DNA of 64,000 nucleotides from Gemmatimonadota bacterium (GTDB taxonomy: Bacteria > Gemmatimonadota > Gemmatimonadetes > Longimicrobiales > Gaopeijiaceae). The DNA lies in NCBI GenBank assembly GCA_012960225.1, contig DUBS01000015.1, positions 1-64,000 on the forward strand. Reading direction: 5' to 3'. The notes beneath the pieces were generated by a model that was given only the letters and a program-made list of their open reading frames with translations, was not told where the DNA came from and did no database searches. Positions 8,507 to 17,453 of the stretch are shown here, piece after piece (within the stretch, counting starts at the first letter, position 1; each line of letters begins with the position of its first letter). The position numbers and the translations under genes were made by a program.

Positions 8507-10270
8507 CTATAGGTAAAACAGCAAATAGGCCACAAGCAGTATCGCGACCCAAAGTACCATACTGCCCGTTGGCCAACTCTTAGCTAGCGGTCCAACCGGG
8601 CCGTGTGTGCGTTCCGCCCCATGCATGATTGACCCTACGAACTCAAGGACAGAGGAACGCACGTATACATCCACACGCGTGACGGCTCTTCCAACGGTTC
8701 CTGCCAACCAGGGACCGGCCTTCCGGTAGAGCCACTCCGCATCAACATGTATCGCTCTTTTTTCGTCTGGATAGACGCCTGACTTGACCAGGGTGATGAA
8801 TCCTAGGGCCCCAAAAGCCAGCAATTGAAGCTGTGTGACCACATGCCGCAGGTCATATGGGTGATAATCCATTTCATACGGCAACAGAGTATAGAACTGT
8901 GTTGGGAAGACCCCAATCAGTACACATAGGACTGCTCCAATCGACATCGCGATCAGCATGTTACGGGGCGGTTCCTTGGCACGAATACCAGAGTCGTGTG
9001 CAAAGAACGAGAAGAACGGAATCTTAATGCCGGCATGCTCAAGCACGCCTGCAGAAGCGAAGAGCATGAAAAGCCAAACGATGTAATGATGCTCTTCGAT
9101 CGCCGCTACCATAATCATCGATTTCGTTACAAAAGCGCTGAACAGAGGGAATGCTGAAATCGCCGATGCACCGACTATACAGAGGCCTGCCGTGAACGGC
9201 ATCGTCTTATAGATACCTCCGAGGTCGGTTCCCTTTGTCCGACCGGTCATCGTCATGACTGCTCCCATCGACATGAAGAGCAGGCCCTTGAAGATCACGT
9301 CAGCAAAAGCGTGCGCGACGGCACCGTTTACTGCCATGCCCGTCCCAATCCCAATTCCCGCAACCATGAAGCCGATCTGGTTGATCATCGAGTAACCGAG
9401 TACACGACGGAGGTCATTTTCCAGAACGGCATAGAAGATCGGGAAAAATGTCATCGCCGTACCGATGTAGATCAGTACATCGGTACCAACGAAACTCCGT
9501 GCCAACGCGTAGACGGCTACCTTCGTTGTGAATGCACTCAGAAAAACCGTTCCGGTGGGCGTGCTCTCCGGATAAGCTTCTGTGATCCAATTATGGAGCA
9601 GCGGAAAACCGGCTTTGATACCAAAGGAGAGCAATAAAATCCATCCGGCCGCCCCAGTACCAACCAACCCAACGTGACCAAACTCAATCGAGCCAGTCTC
9701 ATGAGCAAGCATGAGTGCCCCTGAAAGAAGCAGGACACCCGAGATCACATGAATGATCAGGTACCGGAACCCAGTCGCATATGATCGTTCAGACTTCCGG
9801 GCCCAGACCAGAAAGACCGATGAGATCGCGAGGAGCTCCCAGAAGATGAAGAGTGTGATGAAATCACCGGCGAATACCGCACCTAGTGCACTCCCGGCAT
9901 AGACCATAGCCGCAACATGCTGCAGTCCTGCTGAGGCATTACCAACGATGTCGTCCTCACCAACCTCTCCAGCAACTGAGCCTTCGGGTGTACCGTCCCC
10001 GAGGTGCAGCGCATAGACAAACCCTAGGAAAGCGGCAAGGTGGAACAGATACCCAAACAGTAGGCTGAGCTTGTCGGCACGGTATGGCGTCAGGGTGTAG
10101 CCAATCAGATCAAATTGAAGATGCAGGCCTGGCTCAACCCCGAACCAAAGGTTGAGTCCACCTACGAGTGGAATAGCGAGGATGAGCACCTTGCGAGCCG
10201 TGCCCCGTGTGAACGCGATAACAACCGCGCCAACGAAGAAGAGCACAAATGGAGGCAGGCTACTCAGCAT
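8507..10270 (-). CDS. Proton-translocating antiporter subunit, MrpD/NuoL-like (third pump subunit)
   Basis: A 587-residue integral membrane protein of the proton-conducting transporter family (ND2/ND4/ND5-MrpA/MrpD), with many predicted membrane segments. Residues needed for proton transfer are present: a Glu in FIFWELLAISS, a Lys in FGIKAGFPLLHNW, and a Lys in ADVIFKGLLFM. It is the last pump-type subunit of the cluster and starts at ATG 10270, inside the end of the small 101-residue gene with an 11-base overlap. It probably replaces the N-terminal part of MrpA, which is not otherwise encoded here. The C-terminal stretch beyond about residue 490 is an extension with a final hydrophobic helix. 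Confidence 0.9.
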   Translation of the reverse strand: MLSSLPPFVLFFVGAVVIAFTRGTARKVLILAIPLVGGLNLWFGVEPGLHLQFDLIGYTLTPYRADKLSLLFGYLFHLAAFLGFVYALHLGDGTPEGSVAGEVGEDDIVGNASAGLQHVAAMVYAGSALGAVFAGDFITLFIFWELLAISSVFLVWARKSERSYATGFRYLIIHVISGVLLLSGALMLAHETGSIEFGHVGLVGTGAAGWILLLSFGIKAGFPLLHNWITEAYPESTPTGTVFLSAFTTKVAVYALARSFVGTDVLIYIGTAMTFFPIFYAVLENDLRRVLGYSMINQIGFMVAGIGIGTGMAVNGAVAHAFADVIFKGLLFMSMGAVMTMTGRTKGTDLGGIYKTMPFTAGLCIVGASAISAFPLFSAFVTKSMIMVAAIEEHHYIVWLFMLFASAGVLEHAGIKIPFFSFFAHDSGIRAKEPPRNMLIAMSIGAVLCVLIGVFPTQFYTLLPYEMDYHPYDLRHVVTQLQLLAFGALGFITLVKSGVYPDEKRAIHVDAEWLYRKAGPWLAGTVGRAVTRVDVYVRSSVLEFVGSIMHGAERTHGPVGPLAKSWPTGSMVLWVAILLVAYLLFYL

Positions 10271-10565
10271 CGTCTGAGCCTCTCTCGTAGTAATCCTCTG
10301 AGCGGATCAACAGTTTTCTCATGGGCTTGGCAACAAGCACCAGGAACCAGAACGAAATGAATCCATACATCGGATACACAAGAAACCGCACGCTTTCCTC
10401 AAGTGGATGCGGATGAGCGTTCTCAGCACTGATCAGAAAAAATTCGGCCACAAGCAGCACGCCACAAATCAGGTAAATAGCAAAAAAGAAACGTCTTACT
10501 GCTTCCGGCTTATCCAGCCAGCCTACCGGTTCTTTGATTTGGTGATCGTGGTAGTTCTGGTTCAT
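10260..10565 (-). CDS. Small two-helix membrane protein within the Mrp cluster
   Basis: A 101-residue protein with two predicted membrane helices, about residues 26-45 (FFFAIYLICGVLLVAEFFLI) and 63-82 (FLVYPMYGFISFWFLVLVA). The ends are polar, with a His-rich N-terminus and an acidic C-terminus. I do not recognise a named family. Its ATG overlaps the stop of the preceding pump gene (ATGA), and its own end overlaps the next pump gene, so it is translated as part of the complex. It is most likely an accessory subunit, possibly bridging the second and third pump-like subunits. Confidence 0.85.
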   Translation of the reverse strand: MNQNYHDHQIKEPVGWLDKPEAVRRFFFAIYLICGVLLVAEFFLISAENAHPHPLEESVRFLVYPMYGFISFWFLVLVAKPMRKLLIRSEDYYERGSDDAE

Positions 10566-12040
10566 TGGCCAACTCCAGAGACGACCATAGTCATCAGTTC
10601 ATGCCAGAGATCTGGCCAAAAAAAGAACCCTACCGTTGCTGATGCTGTGATGCCGATTGCGATCAACGAAGGCAATGGTGCTTCCTTAATGCCTTTGCCG
10701 CGGTGAGCATCATCGAGTGGCCTGAAGAAGAACGCCTTCACTGGCACCTCAAGCAGGTAATAGAGGCCGAGCAAAGAGCTGAGCATGAGAACTGCGAGCA
10801 GACCAACCTGCCCTGCTTCAAGCGTGCCCATGCCAAGAAACCATTTACTCCATGAACCTCCAGCTGGTGGCAACCCAATGATGCTCAAAGAGCCAACAAA
10901 AAATGCGCCGAAGGTGATCGGCATCGTTCGACCAAGTCCGTGCATACGACTGATGTCTTTCTCATGGGTTACCACTAATACTGCACCTGCTGCAAAGAAC
11001 AGCGTGATCTTACCAAATGCATGCATTGCTATATGCATACCCCCACCAATCACACCCGATTCATTCGCCAACAATGCCCCCAGCACGATGTAGGACAGCT
11101 GGCTTATTGTGGAGTACGCAAGCCTCGCCTTCAGGTTGTCTTTCTGAAAAGCGACCAGAGAAGCCAGAATGATCGTGGCGGCTGCGACCCATGCAAGCCA
11201 CGTCGTCGCGGCAAGTGTACCAAGCAAATCAATACCAAATACGTAGACAGCCACTTTTAGTACCGTAAAGACACCAGCCTTAACAACAGCAACCGCATGT
11301 AAGAGTGCTGAAACTGGTGTCGGAGCCACCATAGCAGCTGGTAACCAGCGGTGGAACGGCATAACCGCAGCCTTCCCAACACCGAATACGAACAGCACTA
11401 GGATTGCGCTCAATACTCCGTTAGATGCGGTACCGGCTAGAATCCCGCCCTCTGTGAAGTCTACGGTGTCAGCAAGCTGCCAGGTCCAGATAATCGCTAA
11501 TAACTGAAATGCTACTGATGTAGTGAGAAGAATTCCCAGATATACCCGGCCTGCCTTCCGGGCCTCATCAGTCTGGTGATGTGTTACAAGTGGAAAAGTG
11601 CAAAGTGTTAGGATTTCATAGAATGCAAAAAGCGTGAAGAGGTTCGCACTGAATGCAACACCCATTGCCCCAGCAATTGCTATCGCAAAGAAGAAAAAGA
11701 ACCTCGTCTGGTTCTTCTCATGGTGCCCACGCATATATCCGATCGCGTAGAGAGTAGTGACGATCCAAAGGAAGGAAGCCACGAGCGCAAACAGTAGTCC
11801 AAGAGGCTCGACTTCAAACGCAAGCTGCACACCGGGCACGATCTCTAGTAGCTCCAGCCTCGGGCGTGCGCCTTCACGAAGGGGGTCGAGCAGTCCCCAA
11901 ACGTGCCAAAAGGTTAAGACACCGATAAGGAGTGTTGCTGTTTCACGAACGTTAGGTCGGCTGCCAAGGATTAGAACAAGAATGGCCCCTAATACAGGGA
12001 GAAGCAGACAGATGCCCACTACGAGGTTGGTGTCAATCAC
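10562..12040 (-). CDS. Proton-translocating antiporter subunit, MrpD/NuoM-like (second pump subunit)
   Basis: A 492-residue integral membrane protein of the proton-conducting transporter family. The conserved Glu in FAFYEILTLC, the Lys in FGVGKAAVMPFHRWLP, the HAVAVVKAG block and a Lys in MHAFGKITLFF are all present, so a working proton channel is plausible. The start is GTG at 12040, which overlaps the stop of the preceding mrpD-like gene as GTGA. It is the middle of three paralogous pump subunits in the operon. Confidence 0.92.
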   Translation of the reverse strand: MIDTNLVVGICLLLPVLGAILVLILGSRPNVRETATLLIGVLTFWHVWGLLDPLREGARPRLELLEIVPGVQLAFEVEPLGLLFALVASFLWIVTTLYAIGYMRGHHEKNQTRFFFFFAIAIAGAMGVAFSANLFTLFAFYEILTLCTFPLVTHHQTDEARKAGRVYLGILLTTSVAFQLLAIIWTWQLADTVDFTEGGILAGTASNGVLSAILVLFVFGVGKAAVMPFHRWLPAAMVAPTPVSALLHAVAVVKAGVFTVLKVAVYVFGIDLLGTLAATTWLAWVAAATIILASLVAFQKDNLKARLAYSTISQLSYIVLGALLANESGVIGGGMHIAMHAFGKITLFFAAGAVLVVTHEKDISRMHGLGRTMPITFGAFFVGSLSIIGLPPAGGSWSKWFLGMGTLEAGQVGLLAVLMLSSLLGLYYLLEVPVKAFFFRPLDDAHRGKGIKEAPLPSLIAIGITASATVGFFFWPDLWHELMTMVVSGVGQ

Positions 12041-13512
12041 GACAAGGCTCCCAGTAGCATTTCTGCAGCACGTGTAGCTATATCCACACTGTCACTGGCA
12101 TTGATTCCAAAGTAGAGATTACCGAGGACCAGCACCCAGGTCGGTGCCAACAAGCTGAGGGGTGCTTCGGAGATTTCGAGTTCGGGATCAGCCTCACGGA
12201 AGTACGCAACTTCGACGACCTTCCAGACGTACATCAGAGCAAGCAGCGAACCAAGGAGCACCACCCCCGCTACTGGCCACATGCCTTGCTCAAGTGCGGC
12301 TTGAACCAGATACCACTTACTGATGAAGCCAACAGTAAGTGGGACACCAATCAGGCTCAATCCTCCCACTACAAACGCTGCCATCGTCCAAGGCATAGCA
12401 CGACCGAGTCCGTGCATTCGTTCTAACCGGACAGATCCGACTCGGTACATTACACAGCCCATCGACATGAACAGTGCTCCCTTTATGAGGGCGTGGTTAA
12501 ACAGGTGAAGGATCCCTGCGGTCAACCCCAGCACAGACGCAAAGCTTATCCCAAGCACCATATAGCCGATCTGCGCAACGCTCGAGTACGCCAGTAGGCG
12601 TTTGACATTCTCCTGGTATATGGCAACCAGGGACATAGCTACGATCGCAATCAAGGCCAGTGGCATCAGGATTCGATCTAACTGCATGACATCGAATGAA
12701 AACGTCGCACCGAAAATTGTGAAGAAGAATCGAAGCAGGAGATACACCGCCACTTTGGTAGCAGTAGAGGCAATGAATGCTGTTACAGCTGAGGGCGCGT
12801 ACGTATATGCATTCGGAAGCCACAAATGAAGTGGAAATAGCGCCAACTTCAGCGTGATCCCGACAGTCAGGAATGTGAACGCTACTGGGATCGTCCTCGT
12901 GCCGGAAACCTCAGGGAGACGATCCGCTAAATCCGCCATATTGAGCGTACCAGTCATGACGTACATGAGGCCGATGCCGATGACTATAAACGTCGCTCCC
13001 ACACTACCCATGATCAGGTACTGGAAAGACGCTGTAAGTGCCCGGCGATCGCTGCCAAGTGCAATCAAGGCATACGCTGAGAGAGAAGAGATCTCTAGGA
13101 AGACGAAGACGTTGAACACATCACCCGTCACAGCGATTCCAAGCAGACCGGTAAGACAAAGAATGAAGGCCGCGTAAAAGAGAGGAATCCTGTCCTCAGT
13201 AATTTCTCTTTCAACACTTACGCGCGCGTAAGGCGCAACCAACGCACCAATCAAAGTAACAATAACAACGACCCAGGCGTTTAGCGGATCCACTACATAC
13301 TCAATCCCATAGGGTGCGGCCCAACCTCCTAGTTCATAGTGAATCGCTCCGGCAGCCATGGTCTGTGAAAGCAACTCTAGGGCGGCATAGAGAGCCCACA
13401 GCGTGGCCGCAACCGCAACAGCCCAGGAAAGACGTGGGTGATTCAGTAGCGCAGCGATCGGGGCTGCAACCAGAGGAACGACGACAAGCAAGACGGGAAG
13501 ATGGTCGGTCAT
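12037..13512 (-). CDS. mrpD: Multisubunit cation/proton antiporter subunit D
   Basis: A 491-residue membrane protein that follows mrpC as in classical Mrp operons. It carries the MrpD hallmarks: Glu in FLEISSLSAYALIALG, Lys in GITLKLALFPLHLWLPNAY, and Lys in NHALIKGALFM. The ATG at 13512 overlaps the mrpC stop as ATGA. With its partners it would exchange cytosolic Na+ (or K+) for external protons, supporting pH and salt homeostasis. Confidence 0.94.
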   Translation of the reverse strand: MTDHLPVLLVVVPLVAAPIAALLNHPRLSWAVAVAATLWALYAALELLSQTMAAGAIHYELGGWAAPYGIEYVVDPLNAWVVVIVTLIGALVAPYARVSVEREITEDRIPLFYAAFILCLTGLLGIAVTGDVFNVFVFLEISSLSAYALIALGSDRRALTASFQYLIMGSVGATFIVIGIGLMYVMTGTLNMADLADRLPEVSGTRTIPVAFTFLTVGITLKLALFPLHLWLPNAYTYAPSAVTAFIASTATKVAVYLLLRFFFTIFGATFSFDVMQLDRILMPLALIAIVAMSLVAIYQENVKRLLAYSSVAQIGYMVLGISFASVLGLTAGILHLFNHALIKGALFMSMGCVMYRVGSVRLERMHGLGRAMPWTMAAFVVGGLSLIGVPLTVGFISKWYLVQAALEQGMWPVAGVVLLGSLLALMYVWKVVEVAYFREADPELEISEAPLSLLAPTWVLVLGNLYFGINASDSVDIATRAAEMLLGALS

Positions 13513-13862
13513 AGGCTCTCGTCCTGGATCTCATCCTCTTCTATGGTGCCAAATGCTTCCTTGATCCGGATCACAAGGCTAAGACCGACTGCGCTCGTCG
13601 CGACGCCTACCACAATCGCGGTAAGTATCAATACGTGAGGAATCGGATTCGAATAGATGACATCCTCCCCACCTTCAACGAAGATCGGAGCAGTGCCTCC
13701 CGTAATCTTCCCCATCGTGATGTAGAGAATGAAGACTGACGTCTGGAAGATATTCAGCCCAATGATCTTCTTAACCAGATTACCACGGGCAATAAGCGTG
13801 TAGAACCCTACCATCATCAAGAAGATGACAGCCCAATAATTGAACAGTCCTAGAGCCGTCAA
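13509..13862 (-). CDS. mrpC: Antiporter subunit C (NuoK-like)
   Basis: A 117-residue protein with three predicted membrane helices, homologous to NuoK/MnhC. The block IIGLNIFQTSVFILYI and the later PIPHVLILTAIVVGVATSAVG stretch are typical. The start is TTG at 13862, overlapping the mrpB stop as TTGA. The acidic C-terminal tail is longer than the helical core needs. It is part of the Mrp complex in the inner membrane. Confidence 0.93.
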   Translation of the reverse strand: MTALGLFNYWAVIFLMMVGFYTLIARGNLVKKIIGLNIFQTSVFILYITMGKITGGTAPIFVEGGEDVIYSNPIPHVLILTAIVVGVATSAVGLSLVIRIKEAFGTIEEDEIQDESL

Positions 13863-14284
13863 GTGTCGACTCTCCTGCGTCCAGCAAACGCATAGAATAC
13901 CGCAACCATCACACCAAATACCGTGATCAGAACACCAAGCTCCACAAGCAAGATGCCATAGTGTTGACCGTGTTCAGGGTCGTGCGCGAGAACCCCATAA
14001 TCTAGAAAGTTCCCACCCAAGGCCATCGTCACATAACCAACCCCCGCGTATAGCAGTACTCCGAGAGCAGAGCAGACATAGACCGCTCGAGGAGGAAGCA
14101 CCTTCTTAACATTTCCTAGACCATAGATAAGCGCGTATAGCACGAACCCCGCAGCAAAAATCACACCCGCTTGGAAACCACCACCCGGACCATAGTCTCC
14201 ATGGAATTGGACATAGAGCGCGAACAATAGGATGAAGGGGATAAGTATTTTCGCACCCACCCTGAGGATCACACGATCATCCAT
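13859..14284 (-). CDS. mrpB: Antiporter subunit B (MnhB domain)
   Basis: A 141-residue protein with four predicted membrane helices. The MnhB signature FHGDYGPGGGFQAGVIFAAG is clear. I start it at ATG 14284, which follows GGGGGA by six bases and overlaps the upstream gene by eight; the longer frame beginning at 14311 has no ribosome site. It is an inner-membrane subunit of the Mrp complex. Confidence 0.93.
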   Translation of the reverse strand: MDDRVILRVGAKILIPFILLFALYVQFHGDYGPGGGFQAGVIFAAGFVLYALIYGLGNVKKVLPPRAVYVCSALGVLLYAGVGYVTMALGGNFLDYGVLAHDPEHGQHYGILLVELGVLITVFGVMVAVFYAFAGRRRVDT

Positions 14285-14942
14285 TGGTGTCCCCCGAGTC
14301 TTCTTCTTCATGCGAAACTTGAACGCTATCCTCTTGAACGTCTCTCACCCCTTCCTTGGACGCATCCTTTTCGCTGGCTGCGACCGTAATCCATCGACCA
14401 TTCAAGAATACCCGGCGAGGTCGAGGCCCAAGAGATAGCAGAAGTAGTACACCAACCAAGGCGGCAAAAATCACTGTCGTTTCGCCCATCGTGTCATAAC
14501 CCCGATATGATGCCAAAACCGAGGTGACAACGTTGGGTACTCCGATCTCGTGTTCGGATTCTTCTAGGTAGTGAGGAGCCACATGGTGGTGTGCTGGGTT
14601 TGAAGCATCCCCGAACGGAGGAATATCGAGAGTACCATAGACAAGAACTGCGCCTGTTAGGATAACGACGAAAAGAGGCAGGATTGGCCTGTGCTGTGGC
14701 TGGTGCTCACTATGCCCAACCAGGGCGAGTGTGCCAAGCATAAGAACCGTGGAAATTCCTGCGCCCACGGCTGCTTCAGTGAATGCAACATCAACGGCGT
14801 CCATCACCACGAACAACCCAGCTGACAAAAGACTGTATATGCCTACCATCATCACGGCAGCAAAAAGATTCTTCTGGCGAATGATGCTAAATGCCGTAAT
14901 CCCAAGCAGCACAAGCAACGCGATATCTACGAACTCAATCAT
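14277..14942 (-). CDS. DUF4040/MbhD-like antiporter subunit (equivalent to MrpA C-terminal region)
   Basis: A 221-residue membrane protein. Residues about 1-80 match the DUF4040/MbhD domain (RQKNLFAAVMMVGIYSLLSAG, FTEAAVGAGIS). Residues about 85-180 resemble the MbhE-like region, with MGETTVIFAALVGVLLLLSLG. In classical Mrp systems these parts form the C-terminal end of the large MrpA subunit; here they stand alone. The C-terminus is a long, acidic cytoplasmic tail. Its ATG overlaps the mrpG stop as TAATG. Confidence 0.88.
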   Translation of the reverse strand: MIEFVDIALLVLLGITAFSIIRQKNLFAAVMMVGIYSLLSAGLFVVMDAVDVAFTEAAVGAGISTVLMLGTLALVGHSEHQPQHRPILPLFVVILTGAVLVYGTLDIPPFGDASNPAHHHVAPHYLEESEHEIGVPNVVTSVLASYRGYDTMGETTVIFAALVGVLLLLSLGPRPRRVFLNGRWITVAASEKDASKEGVRDVQEDSVQVSHEEEDSGDTNG

Positions 14943-15298
14943 TAAGAATTCTGTTCGCCATTCAAAGAATTAAGCTTTCCACTACGGTCTGCTGGTACTG
15001 TGTAGGGTTCAACTCCACCGGACAGCGCAGCACTTGCCAGGGCGTGAGTACTGATCGGACTCGTGAAAAGAAGAAAGGCATAAATCAGTACCAAACGAAC
15101 CAGAACGAGAGTGAGGCCGGCTTGGAAGCACATCCCTAGGAGTAGTAGTCCGGCACCCATCGTGTCCGTCATACCCGCAGCGTGGAGGCGTGTGTAGACA
15201 TCCGGCATCCGCACGATTCCAATCGTCCCAACCATCATGAAAAAGATCCCACCGATAATCGAGATCCAACTGAGTACTTCGAGAATGAGATCAATCAT
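14942..15298 (-). CDS. mrpG: Antiporter subunit G
   Basis: A 118-residue membrane protein of the MnhG/PhaG family with three predicted helices. The marks are FMMVGTIGIVRMPDVYTRLHAAG, TDTMGAGLLLLG, and LLFTSPISTHALASAA. The start is ATG 15298, overlapping the mrpF stop as ATGA; a longer frame upstream would run into mrpF. It acts in the Mrp complex. Confidence 0.94.
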   Translation of the reverse strand: MIDLILEVLSWISIIGGIFFMMVGTIGIVRMPDVYTRLHAAGMTDTMGAGLLLLGMCFQAGLTLVLVRLVLIYAFLLFTSPISTHALASAALSGGVEPYTVPADRSGKLNSLNGEQNS

Positions 15299-15579
15299 TC
15301 TGCGTCCGCTTCGGGATGTCGTGTCCATCCTAGATCACGGTATTCGAAAAACTTCAGTACAGCGATCGTTCCTATAAAATTGATAAGAGCATATACAATC
15401 GCGAGATCAAGAAATTCTGGACGCTCAGTTAAGAAGCCCAGAACTGCAATCAGCAGCACAGTCTTTGTCCCAAACGTATTCACAGCGAGTACCCGATCAT
15501 AAACCGTGGGTCCCATGAGTGCGCGTGTCATCGCGAGAGACATACTCGCTAGTACACCGACCGTCGCTGCAACAAACAC
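15295..15579 (-). CDS. mrpF: Antiporter subunit F
   Basis: A 94-residue membrane protein of the MnhF/PhaF family (MGPTVYDRVLAVNTFGTKTV, ALINFIGTIAVLKF). I start it at GTG 15579, which overlaps the mrpE stop as TAGTG, has AGGGG nine bases upstream and gives the usual family length. A TTG at 15612 would add eleven residues and a 34-base overlap, and is less likely. It has three predicted helices. Confidence 0.92.
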   Translation of the reverse strand: MFVAATVGVLASMSLAMTRALMGPTVYDRVLAVNTFGTKTVLLIAVLGFLTERPEFLDLAIVYALINFIGTIAVLKFFEYRDLGWTRHPEADAE

Positions 15580-16067
15580 TACGAGTTTCCCCTTGAGCCA
15601 CTTTCGACCCAACTCACTCGATGATCCATTTCATCCTCTTCACGACCATCTATGTCCTTAAGCGTGAGAGCGTGGATTTCAAGGTCTTGGCCCTGGATAT
15701 TAGTCGTGATCGTCCCAGGCGTCAGTGTGATTGAATTAGCATAAATCGTCTTGCCTAGGTCTGACTTTTGACTTGCCTTGAAATGAGTTACAACCGGGCT
15801 AATCGGGAGTCTTGGATTGAGGATAACGCGAGCGACATTCACGTTCGCGATGAATATCTCCTTCATTAACCACGGGAAGTACATCCAGAAACGACCACCA
15901 AGTTGGAGCGGAACACCCTCATGGTCGACTACATCCATGCGCATTGCCAAGTAGACAATAAGCCCACATGAACCCAAGCCGAATCCAATCAACATGGGAG
16001 TATAATGGCCCGACAGCAGTAGCCAGAATATGAAGAGAATCGCGCCTAATCCGAAGGCTCGGAGCAA
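15579..16067 (-). CDS. mrpE: Antiporter subunit E
   Basis: A 162-residue membrane protein of the MnhE family. It has an N-terminal helical pair followed by a cytoplasmic domain with the family blocks FPWLMKEIFIANVNVARVIL and TIYANSITLTPGTITTNIQG. The start is TTG at 16067 with GGGAG six bases upstream. It is the first gene of the antiporter group, 75 bases after the LptE-like gene, so it is probably on the same transcript or has a promoter in that gap. Confidence 0.93.
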   Translation of the reverse strand: MLRAFGLGAILFIFWLLLSGHYTPMLIGFGLGSCGLIVYLAMRMDVVDHEGVPLQLGGRFWMYFPWLMKEIFIANVNVARVILNPRLPISPVVTHFKASQKSDLGKTIYANSITLTPGTITTNIQGQDLEIHALTLKDIDGREEDEMDHRVSWVESGSRGNS

Positions 16068-16142
16068 CGGCTACTCCCTGGCAAGTTTAGGTGACTGCAG
16101 AAGAAGTCTGTGGGCCTTCCCCGGCAAAAATGATCGCCGAAT

Positions 16143-16655
16143 CTACCAGTTAGACTGAGCGCCGTCCACAATTTTCTGAACTAGTAATTCAATGGCTTCT
16201 ATACGTCCGATTTCTTCAGTTTCACTGGCCTCCAAGAACTCTCCCTGAGCAACAACGCTGGAGGACTCCCATAAGACCACATTTTCCACAAGATCAATGA
16301 TCTCAACTGAAACCACGATGTTCACCTGGCGTTGCAAAACTTCGGCTGGCTGTCCCTGCGTAGCGGCACGATAGTTGGGTGCCCGGACTTCATAAGTCCT
16401 TATGGATCCACGCACAACAGCATCAGCAATCTCTTCCCCTGCAGTTCTGATCCCGAGAGCTCTAGGGAGATTCCTCACTAATTGATCGTAGAGTTCTCCA
16501 GATAGCTCAAAACGATTGGTTTCATTATCGAACGGCAAGACAGCAATCGACCGCACATGAGGCGGCGGAAACGAACCTGCCTGAAACGAATAATTACACG
16601 CTAACATCGTGACCGCTAATAGGAGCACACTGAGCTGCTTCGATTGATATTTCAT
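16143..16655 (-). CDS. LptE-like outer-membrane lipoprotein
   Basis: A 170-residue lipoprotein with signal and lipobox ending at Cys20 (TMLAC). The mature part resembles LptE (YSFQAGSFPPPHVRSIAVLPFDN, LVVRGSIRTYEVRA-type strands, VNIVVSVEIIDLVENVVLWE), the plug lipoprotein that works with LptD in exporting LPS to the outer surface. Its ATG overlaps the stop of the preceding lipoprotein gene as ATGA. LptE families are very divergent, so the match is by fold-like pattern and length rather than catalytic residues. Confidence 0.75.
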   Translation of the reverse strand: MKYQSKQLSVLLLAVTMLACNYSFQAGSFPPPHVRSIAVLPFDNETNRFELSGELYDQLVRNLPRALGIRTAGEEIADAVVRGSIRTYEVRAPNYRAATQGQPAEVLQRQVNIVVSVEIIDLVENVVLWESSSVVAQGEFLEASETEEIGRIEAIELLVQKIVDGAQSNW

Positions 16656-17362
16656 GGTGCTCTCGGATCCCAGATGCTCGCTGGATAGGCTTCAACCTGA
16701 TCCAATTGCTGCCTGGTGATCTTTAGTTCACGAAAGTCTGTGAGGTTCCGATACGTGACCCGTGCAGGATACCGAGTCTCCTCATCTCGATAGACTTCAA
16801 CCCATTGGACGACGTCCCCATCCGATAACATCTCAAGTTTCCTAAGAATTCCATCTTCCATGGAGTAATGAAGTTCCCTTTCATCCAGGTAGCGATATCG
16901 CAGCCGAATCAGACCGTTGTCCAAGTGATCTCCTCCTACCAATTCAGTGCCCGATTCCGGCCGGAATACTCCGAGTGTGCCCCACATGAGGTCTGGAGGT
17001 GGCAGGATGTCGCTTCGGGCTCCCTCGGGAAGCCTGAGTTCTCCGTCGACAAGGGCCGCCCTAATTACTAATTCTCCGTTATCTAGGAATAGATCAAGGC
17101 GTGCCCTATAGGGCGGTGCCACGCGGGCCACACCTCTGCCCTTTACCCCTACACCCGCGTCGTTCAGTTCCCAGACAAAAAGAATCCGGATCGGACTTTC
17201 TAGTTCTGTTTGATCTTGCAGGACTAACGCCGCGCCGAGAGCATCTGGCACTGGAGCAACCACTGTTGCTTGCTTAGGCATACACCCTGTAATAACCACA
17301 ACTCCGGCAACGATAATCGTCCGGAAAAATGATGATGGTTGCTTAAGCTGTAAGGTAACCAT
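16652..17362 (-). CDS. Lipoprotein of unknown function, LolB/DUF4292-like pattern
   Basis: A 236-residue lipoprotein with the lipobox at VVITGC near residue 27. The mature sequence is rich in beta strands, with an early GVGVKGRGVARVAPPYRARLDL stretch followed by short alternating strands. That resembles the LolA/LolB-type half-barrel that carries lipids or lipoproteins, but no decisive motif is present. It is the first gene of the long minus-strand unit and is translationally coupled to the LptE-like gene, which supports a role in outer-membrane assembly. Function is otherwise unknown. Confidence 0.7.
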   Translation of the reverse strand: MVTLQLKQPSSFFRTIIVAGVVVITGCMPKQATVVAPVPDALGAALVLQDQTELESPIRILFVWELNDAGVGVKGRGVARVAPPYRARLDLFLDNGELVIRAALVDGELRLPEGARSDILPPPDLMWGTLGVFRPESGTELVGGDHLDNGLIRLRYRYLDERELHYSMEDGILRKLEMLSDGDVVQWVEVYRDEETRYPARVTYRNLTDFRELKITRQQLDQVEAYPASIWDPRAP

Positions 17363-17453
17363 GGGCTAAGCTAGCTTCGGGTGGATTATGCTCCTACCCC
17401 TTCCAGGTCCTAGCTGTTCAGGAGTAAGTTCGCTGGTGTCCCGAATACATCCT

